Shown here piece after piece: positions 14,331 to 20,485 of a stretch of DNA of 20,485 nucleotides. Made by a program: the position numbers and the translations under genes. Under the pieces are notes generated by a model. That model had not been told where the DNA came from and ran no database searches. It was given only the letters and a program-made list of their open reading frames with translations. How positions within the stretch are numbered: position 1 is the stretch's first letter; each line of letters starts with the position of its first letter. The stretch is from an uncultured Desulfobacterales bacterium (lineage in GTDB: Bacteria > Desulfobacterota > Desulfobacteria > Desulfobacterales > G020354645), in assembly GCA_947259865.1 (NCBI GenBank), contig CAMYNZ010000040.1, positions 1-20,485 on the forward strand, in the 5' to 3' direction.

Positions 14331-15343
14331 AGCCTGCCTTCTTCAACCCCGTGACACGCCACCCGGGTCCCGGAATCCAGCCGAATGAGCCGGGGATCCT
14401 CACGGATACAGCGTTCATTCATATAAAGACAGCGAGCGTGGAATACGCAGCCGGGGGGAAGGTCAATGGGGGTGGGAACCTCGCCCTTCAGCTTGACATG
14501 CGCTGGTTTTTGGCGACCGAGCTCCGGAATGGCACTGAGCAACGCCTGGGTGTAGGGATGTCGGGGGGAGGCAAATAATTCTCCGGTATGGGCCAGTTCG
14601 CAGACGGTGCCCAGATACATGACCGCCACCCGGGTGCTGATGTGTTCGACAACAGACAAGTCATGGGTAATAAATAGATACGTCAACCCGCGCTTTTCCT
14701 GTGCTTCCATCAGCAGGTTGAGGATTTGGGCCTGGATGGAAACGTCCAGCGCTGAAACCGGTTCATCCGCCACAATAAACTCCGGGTCCACCATTAGCGC
14801 CCGGGCTATGCTGATCCGTTGCCGCTGTCCCCCTGAAAACTCGTGTGGGTATCGCGTGGCCCAGTTGGGTTCCACTCCCACCTGCTGCATGACTTCAGCG
14901 ACCTTGTCTTTAACCTCCCGGGGCGTGATGGTTTTATTATGAAATATGACCGGCTCTTCCAGAGTTCGCTTAACTGTCATGCGGGGATTCAGTGAGGCAT
15001 AGGGATCCTGAAAAATCATTTGCATTTTTTTACGATAGGGAAGCATTTTTTGCGGGTTCAGATTGTCAATTCTATTGGCTTGATAATATATTTCACCGCT
15101 GTTGGGTGGATATAATCCCAGAATTGCCCTTGCCAGGGTCGATTTTCCGCAGCCGCTTTCGCCGACCACGCCTAAGGTCTCGCCCGGCAGAATACTGAGG
15201 CTCACGCCGTTAAGGGCCTTGACCGTGGTTTTTAAGCGAACGATCCGGCCGTTTTGGAGCTTGAGCTGATCCAGCAAACCCCCCGATATGTCAAAATGCT
15301 TCACCAGGTTTTTTACCGTCAGCATTCCCTCGGCGTTGTTCAT
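14327..15343 (-). CDS. dppF: Peptide ABC transporter ATP-binding protein (DppF/OppF type)
   Basis: The 338-aa ATPase energises uptake of di- or oligopeptides together with its DppD-like partner. It contains Walker A GESGCGKST (61-69), the Q-loop MIFQDPYASLNP, the ABC signature FSGGQRQR, Walker B FIVADEPVSALD and the switch histidine in FITHDLSVV. The C-terminal oligopeptide/dipeptide-type extension has cysteines in PPGCVFHARCLYMNERC and VACHG, a spacing seen in this transporter family and in some members linked to Fe-S binding. The ATG at 15343 overlaps the TGA of the preceding ATPase gene by 4 bp and is preferred over the in-frame ATG at 15379, which lies inside that gene. It is the last gene of the operon. 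Nickel or other substrates used by related systems cannot be excluded. Confidence 0.93.
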   Translation of the reverse strand: MNNAEGMLTVKNLVKHFDISGGLLDQLKLQNGRIVRLKTTVKALNGVSLSILPGETLGVVGESGCGKSTLARAILGLYPPNSGEIYYQANRIDNLNPQKMLPYRKKMQMIFQDPYASLNPRMTVKRTLEEPVIFHNKTITPREVKDKVAEVMQQVGVEPNWATRYPHEFSGGQRQRISIARALMVDPEFIVADEPVSALDVSIQAQILNLLMEAQEKRGLTYLFITHDLSVVEHISTRVAVMYLGTVCELAHTGELFASPRHPYTQALLSAIPELGRQKPAHVKLKGEVPTPIDLPPGCVFHARCLYMNERCIREDPRLIRLDSGTRVACHGVEEGRL

Positions 15344-16386
15344 TCTGCACCACTTGGGGTATCTGTTAGCGGAACCCATTTACCGGTTTGAGGATCTCCG
15401 TGGGGCGACTTGCCAGTTTCAACCGCAACCATGTGGCAGGCGACCATGCGATGCTGGTTGCCGATGTGGATTAATTCCGGTACCTCCTTATCGCAAACGG
15501 CGCCCCGGTAGCCGCAACGGGGATGAAACGAGCATCCCGCAGGAATATCGGTTAAGGTCGGCATCATACCGGGTATCTGGTTTAACCGTGATCGGGGTTG
15601 AAGGCTGCCGGGCAGTGCTTTAATAAGCCCTCTGGTATAAGGGTGTTTGGGATCATGTATCACCTCTTGGGTGGATCCGTTTTCAGCAATTTTGCCTGCG
15701 TACATGACCGAAATTTTCTCGGTGACCTGCGACACGACGCTCAAATCATGCGTGATCAGAATAAAGCCCATTTTTTCGGACTCGCACAATTCAAGAAGCA
15801 GGTCCATGATTTCGGCCTGAATGGTGACGTCCAGGGCGGTAGTGGGTTCATCGGCAATGATCAAAGAGGGGTTGGTCAGCAGCGCAATGGCGACAACGAT
15901 ACGCTGCCGCATCCCCCCCGAACATTCGTGGGGGTACTGGGATAACCTTTTCTCCGGGGATGGAATATGAACTTTTTTCAATTTTTCAAGGGCGATGTCG
16001 ATTGCATCCGCTTTGCTGATATTTTGATGCGCCAGCACCGTTTCCACCATCTGGGTGCTAATCGTAAGAACCGGATTCAGGGTCATCATGGGGTCCTGGA
16101 AAATCATGCTGATGCGGTTGCCGCGAATTTTGCGCATCTCTTCTTCGGGCAGTGTATTTAATTCCCGACCTTCGAACAGTATCTGTCCCCCGGAAACGTA
16201 TCCGGGCTTGCTTAACAGGTTTATTATCGCAAAACCGGTTACCGATTTTCCGGCGCCGCTTTCTCCTACGATACCAAGGCGCTCACCTCTGTCTAACGTC
16301 AAACTGACGCCGTTGATGGCGGTGAGCTCGCCGAATCTCAAAGCGAATTTAACTTCCAGATCTATAACTTCCAGCAGATGAGTCAT
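15340..16386 (-). CDS. dppD: Peptide ABC transporter ATP-binding protein (DppD/OppD type)
   Basis: The 348-aa ATPase has Walker A GESGAGKS (41-48), the Q-loop MIFQDPMMTLNP, Walker B LIIADEPTTALD and the switch region ILITHDLSVV. The ABC signature reads CSGGMRQR, with Cys where Leu or Phe is usual. The C-terminal extension HPYTRGLIKALP ... PAGCSFHPRCGYRGAVCDKE ... VACHM is that of the OppD/DppD family, including four cysteines. It pairs with the DppF-like protein on the cytosolic face of the two permeases. The gene follows a 173-bp gap that holds a MITE-like inverted repeat, the only large gap in the operon besides the one after the binding protein. The last about 25 residues (KSPHGDPQTGKWVPLTDTPSGAE) form a polar tail. 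Confidence 0.93.
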   Translation of the reverse strand: MTHLLEVIDLEVKFALRFGELTAINGVSLTLDRGERLGIVGESGAGKSVTGFAIINLLSKPGYVSGGQILFEGRELNTLPEEEMRKIRGNRISMIFQDPMMTLNPVLTISTQMVETVLAHQNISKADAIDIALEKLKKVHIPSPEKRLSQYPHECSGGMRQRIVVAIALLTNPSLIIADEPTTALDVTIQAEIMDLLLELCESEKMGFILITHDLSVVSQVTEKISVMYAGKIAENGSTQEVIHDPKHPYTRGLIKALPGSLQPRSRLNQIPGMMPTLTDIPAGCSFHPRCGYRGAVCDKEVPELIHIGNQHRMVACHMVAVETGKSPHGDPQTGKWVPLTDTPSGAE

Positions 16387-16401
16387 GTTTATACAAAATA
16401 T

Positions 16402-16555
16402 AAAGTTTAAAGTGATCTAAAATGCCTAAAATTAAGAACGGATTTGTTCTTATTTCAATCTTTATAACTGTTACACAGCATGTTTTTATATAATATTAAA
16501 TGACAGAATTCATTAACTTTAGGCAATTTAGGCATTTCGCACTTTAGGCACTTTT
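16402..16555. repeat. MITE-like imperfect inverted repeat inside the dpp operon
   Basis: The left arm (16402-16434) contains AAAGTGATCTAAAATGCCTA and the right arm (16513-16555) contains its imperfect reverse complement, with CTTTAGGC/ATTTAGGC/CTTTAGGC repeated three times. The 78-bp centre is AT-rich and without an ORF. The element fills almost the whole gap between the DppC-like and DppD-like genes, so it was probably inserted into a formerly tight operon. Confidence 0.65.
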
Positions 16556-16559
16556 CTTT

Positions 16560-17477
16560 CTAACCTTTGTATAGCTTTGGATTCAACACATCCCGCAACC
16601 AATCACCTAAAAGAAGTACAACCAGTATAAAAATGACCAGCAGTACACCCGGGAAAAAGGTGATCCACCATGACCCGCTGAATATATATTCAAAACCGGA
16701 ACGAATGAGCGATCCCAGAGAGGGTTTGGTAATGGGCATACCCAGGCCTAAAAATGAAAGGGCGGCCTCGCTCATCACCGCCTCGGCTACCTGAATAGTG
16801 GAAATGACCAGAACGGGCGTGAGGGTATTGGGTAAGATGTGGCGAAACATAATCTGCCAGCGATTGATGCCGATCACTCTGGCCGCCTCCACGTACTCCT
16901 TGTTCTTCTCCCCCAGCACCGAAGCACGAACTGTCCTGGCATAAATCGGCCAGTGAGATATCCCAATAATAATGACCAATAGCGGCACAGCCAGTTCAGC
17001 ATAGCGCCCGACCCCGAATGCCAGCTTGAATATGGCGCTGGTAAAAATGGCAACCATCAGGTAGGGGATGGAAAATTGGATATCGGTAATCCGCATCAAT
17101 ACTGAATCAAGTTTTCCGCCAAAATAACCGGAAAACAGCCCGACCAGAATTCCGATTAATGCCTGGAGCAAAACCGCACCGATTCCGATGAGGAGGGATA
17201 CCCGCAAGCCGTAAATCATGGTGCTTAATAGATCCCTGCCCTGGATATCGGTGCCTAACTTGAAATCCTGGCTGCCCTCCTCCATCCACACCGGCGGTGT
17301 TTCAGCATCCATGATATCGAAGGTTGCGCCATCATACGTATTATAGGGCGCCACAACCGGTGCCAGAACACAGATGACAACTATAACAGACAGGACCGAA
17401 AAACTTGCAATGGCAATCGGATCGCGTTTGAAGCTGTAGAGCAGATAGGAATTTTTGAATCGAGTCCAGGCGTTCAT
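16560..17477 (-). CDS. dppC: Peptide ABC transporter permease (DppC/OppC type)
   Basis: The 305-aa permease has an N-terminal helix (FSVLSVIVVICVLAPVVAPYN), a periplasmic loop ending in LGTDIQGRDLLSTMIYGLRVSL (the OppC_N to BPD_transp_1 junction), and five further membrane helices. The EAA loop EYVEAARVIGINRWQIMFRHILPN, which contacts the ATPases, is intact. Conserved EAALSFLGLGM and PSLGSLI follow. The ATG at 17477 overlaps the TGA of the preceding permease gene by 4 bp. An ATG at 17642 is in frame but would add 55 residues encoded inside that gene in another frame and unlike the family. It forms the membrane channel together with the DppB-like protein. Confidence 0.94.
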   Translation of the reverse strand: MNAWTRFKNSYLLYSFKRDPIAIASFSVLSVIVVICVLAPVVAPYNTYDGATFDIMDAETPPVWMEEGSQDFKLGTDIQGRDLLSTMIYGLRVSLLIGIGAVLLQALIGILVGLFSGYFGGKLDSVLMRITDIQFSIPYLMVAIFTSAIFKLAFGVGRYAELAVPLLVIIIGISHWPIYARTVRASVLGEKNKEYVEAARVIGINRWQIMFRHILPNTLTPVLVISTIQVAEAVMSEAALSFLGLGMPITKPSLGSLIRSGFEYIFSGSWWITFFPGVLLVIFILVVLLLGDWLRDVLNPKLYKG

Positions 17478-18448
17478 TTTGTTCCTGCAATTCGTACCGT
17501 GGGGTTGACAAACCCGTAGATAATATCGACCACCGTATTGACGACCACAAAAATCAACCCCACCACCACCAGGTAGGCGACCAAAAGGGATGAATCCGAT
17601 CGTTCCACAGCCTCCAGAAACATAAATCCCATTCCCTGCCATTGAAAAACAGTTTCCGTCAAAATGGTAAAGGTAACCAAAATTCCCAGCTGAACGCCAA
17701 ATACGGTGATTACCGGAAGCAGGGTATTTTTAAAGGCGTGTATGAACCAGACCCGCTGGCGGTGAAGCCCTTTGGCCCAGGCAAACTTGATATACTCGGT
17801 TTCCAGGATTTCCATCATTTCAGCACGCACCAGACGAATAAAAAGGGGCAACATGATAGACGAAAGCGATACACTGGGTAATACCAGATGTTTTAATCCA
17901 TCCCAGGTGAAAAATCCGCTTTCCCATCCCCAGAGGTTAACGGTTTCTCCCCGTCCATAGGATGGCAGCCAGTTCAATTCCACCCCGAAAAGATAAATCA
18001 GGGCAATGGCCGTAAGAAATACCGGGATGGCTACACCAACGGTGCTGAGCGCCATTATAATGCGGGAGAACCAGCTCCTGGGATAAATGGCGGCATAGAT
18101 GCCCGCCGGAATGGAGATGAAGATCAGGATAATGGCGGTGACAATCACCAGTTCAATGGTTGCCGGAGCTTTAGATACTATGACTGCCAGGGCCGGTTTT
18201 TTGTAGAAAAAAGATAGCCCCAGATCACCTTTGCAGGCATTTTTAAGAAATCGAAAATATTGGACATAAAAGGGGTCGTTTAATCCCAATTGATCCCGAA
18301 TGACCTCGCGTTCGGCCGGTGTGACCCGTTCCCCGACCAGATCTCTGATCGGATCGCCGATCTGGTGCTGGATCGAAAATCCCACCAGGCTGATTACCAG
18401 CATTACGAAAATAGCTTGAATGATACGTCTGATGATGAATGCAAACAT
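17474..18448 (-). CDS. dppB: Peptide ABC transporter permease (DppB/OppB type)
   Basis: The 324-aa permease begins with MFAFIIRRIIQAIFVMLVISLVGF, the typical N-terminal helix of the family. QLGLNDPFYVQYFRFLKNACKGDLGLSF is the usual periplasmic segment, followed by five more membrane helices. The EAA-type loop reads EYIKFAWAKGLHRQRVWFIHAFKNTLLP, with FAWAKG where AARAKG is common. The ending DIIYGFVNPTVRI is standard (DPR usually replaces NPT). The ATG at 18448 fits family length; an in-frame ATG at 18496 would add 16 unrelated residues. No strong ribosome binding site is visible at either. The gene lies 186 bp after the binding-protein gene and overlaps the next permease by 4 bp. Confidence 0.93.
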   Translation of the reverse strand: MFAFIIRRIIQAIFVMLVISLVGFSIQHQIGDPIRDLVGERVTPAEREVIRDQLGLNDPFYVQYFRFLKNACKGDLGLSFFYKKPALAVIVSKAPATIELVIVTAIILIFISIPAGIYAAIYPRSWFSRIIMALSTVGVAIPVFLTAIALIYLFGVELNWLPSYGRGETVNLWGWESGFFTWDGLKHLVLPSVSLSSIMLPLFIRLVRAEMMEILETEYIKFAWAKGLHRQRVWFIHAFKNTLLPVITVFGVQLGILVTFTILTETVFQWQGMGFMFLEAVERSDSSLLVAYLVVVGLIFVVVNTVVDIIYGFVNPTVRIAGTK

Positions 18449-18634
18449 GGGCCAGTAATATCTTAAGCCAATAAATTGGGGGCAGGCGCATTGCATTTGA
18501 TAACGAGCACCTGCCCCTTTTGGTTGTATCCGCAGTCCATTGTCCGAATTTCATCCCTGCAAAAATGAACAGAATAGATACCAAAGACTGCTCATTTCCA
18601 CCTGACAACGGACCACCGGCCATTGACGGTTTTG

Positions 18635-20188
18635 CTACTTGATGACCAGATCACCTAAATACGGAAAGTTCATGGTGTTTACGATGGGCTTGATATCCAC
18701 TCTGTTTTTACCGGCGTAGGAATGGTTCTGCCAGTGAAACGGCACAAAAGCAGCTTCATCGTACAGGATCTGCTCAATCTGTTTCAATATCGCGGTTCGC
18801 TTTTTCAGATCGGTCTCGGACTGAGCCGCCAGGGTCAATTCGTCGATTTTTGGATTGCAGTAATTACCGCTGTTATACTGGCCGTAGCCGGTTTCCTTGT
18901 TGGGACACATGCCCAGAAATTCGGTGAAATTACCCGAATCCTCCGTATCCGAGTGCCAGCCAATCATCTGGATGTCAGCCACCTGGGCGTCAAATTCATC
19001 CCAGTACTGGGCTTTGGGCATGGTCTTGAGGTTGACCTTGATACCAATTTTGGCCAGCATGGAAACGGTGGCCTCGGCAATTTTTTCATCATTTACATAG
19101 CGGTTATTAGGGGCAATCATGGTGACTTCAAAACCATCTGCGAATCCGGCCTCTTTCATTAACTTTTTGGCCTTCCGCAGGCTGTAACGCGGCTTGAGTT
19201 TCTCATTGTACCCCATATAGCCTTTGGGGCTCTGTTGGCCTGCCGTGGTGGCGGTGCCTTTCATGATCTTTTTGGCAATACCCTTATTATTGACGGCGTG
19301 GACGATCGCCTGGCGGACCTTCATATTCCTTAATTCAGGTCGCCGCTTCTGGTTTAACTGAAAGGTGATAATCCGGCCACCGGGAAAAGTCACCAGCTTG
19401 ACTTTTTTATCCTTGCGGATTCTCGCAAAATCCTGGGGCGGTACCGGGGTGATAAAATCTACATCCCCGGAAAGCAGCGCGGCTACCCGGGTGGCATCCT
19501 CTTTGATCGGCGTCAGGATGATCTTGGAAACGTTGCCGGGGGAATCCTTATCCCAGTAGTCGGCGAATCTTTCAAGGGTATACCTGGCCCCCTGTTCCCA
19601 TTGGGTAACCCTAAAGGGGCCTGTGCCGGATTCATTTTTTAACGCAAATGAAGGACCAATTTTTACGACCGCATCCTTGGGTTGACCGCTGGCATCCGTG
19701 CCGGTGTAGAATTTGCTGTCCAGGGGAAAAATATAGGTTGCCATGTTGATCAGCAGCGCGTAGGGCTTTTTGGTTTTGATATCCACGGTATGATCATCGA
19801 CAATGGTGCAGCCGTCAAACGGTGTGAAAAGTCCTTTAAAATCCGGGCTCTTATAAAAGCGATCAAAGGTAAACTTCACATCCCTGGCCGTAAAAGGGTT
19901 GCCGCTGTGGAATTTGACGCCCTTTCGCAGATAAAAGCGCATGGTCAAGTCATCCAGGCGCTCCCACTTTACCGCCAGCCGGGGTTCAAAATGCATATCC
20001 TGGGCATAGCGCACCAGGGGGTCAAATACCCAGTGGGAGTACTGCAGCATCCCGCCCGACAACTGTACCTGTGGGTCCTGTGATACGGGACCTGCATCCA
20101 AACCCAGTCTCAGTGTTTTGGCACTTACCGTCGTGCCAAAAGAAAGCAGCATTAAAACTGCCAGACCGAATACAAGTAACTTTTTCAT
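18635..20188 (-). CDS. dppA: Periplasmic peptide-binding protein (SBP_bac_5)
   Basis: The 517-aa protein has a Sec signal peptide (MKKLLVFGLAVLMLLSFGTTVSA, cleavage after about residue 23) and no lipobox cysteine, so it should be a free periplasmic protein. The mature part is a family 5 extracellular solute-binding protein: HWVFDPLVRY, MRFYLRKGVKFHSGNPFTARDVKFTFDR, GTGPFRVTQWEQG, VRQAIVHAVNNKGIAKKIMKGTA and EQILYDEAAFVPFHW are all typical blocks. It delivers substrate, most likely di- or oligopeptides, to the DppB/DppC-like permeases. A strong AGGAGG site (20194-20199) and the promoter at 20314-20342 fit the high expression usual for binding proteins. The substrate could also be another family 5 ligand. 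Confidence 0.94.
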   Translation of the reverse strand: MKKLLVFGLAVLMLLSFGTTVSAKTLRLGLDAGPVSQDPQVQLSGGMLQYSHWVFDPLVRYAQDMHFEPRLAVKWERLDDLTMRFYLRKGVKFHSGNPFTARDVKFTFDRFYKSPDFKGLFTPFDGCTIVDDHTVDIKTKKPYALLINMATYIFPLDSKFYTGTDASGQPKDAVVKIGPSFALKNESGTGPFRVTQWEQGARYTLERFADYWDKDSPGNVSKIILTPIKEDATRVAALLSGDVDFITPVPPQDFARIRKDKKVKLVTFPGGRIITFQLNQKRRPELRNMKVRQAIVHAVNNKGIAKKIMKGTATTAGQQSPKGYMGYNEKLKPRYSLRKAKKLMKEAGFADGFEVTMIAPNNRYVNDEKIAEATVSMLAKIGIKVNLKTMPKAQYWDEFDAQVADIQMIGWHSDTEDSGNFTEFLGMCPNKETGYGQYNSGNYCNPKIDELTLAAQSETDLKKRTAILKQIEQILYDEAAFVPFHWQNHSYAGKNRVDIKPIVNTMNFPYLGDLVIK

Positions 20189-20193
20189 ACTAT

Positions 20194-20199
20194 CCTCCT
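20194..20199 (-). promoter_or_regulatory. Strong Shine-Dalgarno of the binding-protein gene
   Basis: A consensus AGGAGG lies 5 nt before the ATG at 20188 and fixes that start. It is the best ribosome binding site in the operon. Confidence 0.8.
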
Positions 20200-20313
20200 T
20201 TCGAAATGACTGAAAACGGTTTCCATATGAAACCAGTTGTTGTAGTAATTTCGTTTATCACGCCTCCCACGCCCAAACGAATCCTTAAAAACAATCATCT
20301 TTATAGACTTTTA

Positions 20314-20342
20314 TGTATATTTTAGAAGTTTTCGGGGGTCAA
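20314..20342 (-). promoter_or_regulatory. Sigma70-type promoter of the dpp operon
   Basis: On the minus strand TTGACC (20337-20342) and TATACA (20314-20319) are separated by exactly 17 bases. Each box matches consensus at about five (-35) and four (-10) of six positions. Transcription would start near 20307, leaving a leader of about 120 nt. Further upstream (20343-20485) I see no gene; a 7-bp hairpin at 20398-20419 is the only structure. Confidence 0.6.
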
Positions 20343-20485
20343 GAAAGAAAATGGAATGGAAGAGGATAATTAATTGAGGGGTCAGGGAGTTTTTTGATCC
20401 GCCATAGGTCTTTGGCGGACTGCATGAATCATCAGCGACTGCATCGTGCAAACTCATGCATAAGGGGTCGTAGCCAAAGAACAGC

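Noticed and set aside
17477..17642. 55-residue N-terminal extension of the DppC-like permease
   Set aside because: The extension is Gly-rich, unlike the family, and lies inside the DppB-like gene; the ATG at 17477 gives the usual length and a 4-bp overlap.
18722..19162. 146-aa plus-strand open frame
   Set aside because: It lies entirely antisense to the binding-protein gene, which has full family similarity and a strong ribosome binding site.
20398..20419. Intrinsic terminator at TCCGCCA ... TGGCGGA
   Set aside because: The 7-bp stem has its T-run before the stem on the plus strand and A-run after it on the minus strand, so neither strand has the stem-then-T-tract order of a terminator.

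Overview
The window (20,485 bp, moderate GC) looks like chromosomal DNA of a Gram-negative anaerobe. Its gene content and its AT/GC-mixed intergenic palindromes resemble Desulfobacterota (deltaproteobacterial sulfate reducers), but that placement is inference: there is no rRNA or other taxonomic marker here. No tRNA, rRNA, CRISPR array or intact insertion sequence was seen.

Region 1 (1-7014, minus strand) is a tightly packed seven-gene operon. In transcription order it encodes a cellulose-synthase-like membrane GT2, a multi-pass GT-C glycosyltransferase, an exported DUF547 protein, a soluble DPM1-like GT2, two different radical SAM/SPASM proteins, and a DUF2064 (TIGR04282-type) nucleotidyl/glycosyl transferase that is cut by the left edge. 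A TTGACA-N17-GATATT promoter lies about 135 nt upstream of the first gene. The set suggests an envelope glycolipid or modified-sugar pathway with two radical enzymes. It is the best candidate here for an undescribed pathway.

Region 2 (7015-9531) has a 732-bp gap without a supportable gene, then a SAM methyltransferase and a YqeY/GatB-domain protein (both minus), then a divergent intergenic region with an extended -10 promoter.

Region 3 (9532-14330, plus strand) starts with a MotA/TolQ/ExbB-like channel protein and a MotB-like single-TM protein. The second carries a long coiled coil but no recognisable OmpA domain, and a palindromic repeat element separates the pair. Next comes a translationally coupled TIGR00266/AIM24 protein, then a 5'-truncated GxxExxY gene flanked by inverted repeats with a 112-bp tandem duplication of its 3' end, and finally a BrkB/YihY membrane protein with a C-terminal winged-helix-like extension.

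Region 4 (14327-20485, minus strand) is a complete dpp/opp-type peptide ABC transporter operon: binding protein, two permeases and two ATPases. It has a strong sigma70-type promoter, start/stop overlaps and one MITE-like inverted repeat between the second permease and the first ATPase. Its last stop codon overlaps the stop codon of the convergent BrkB gene.
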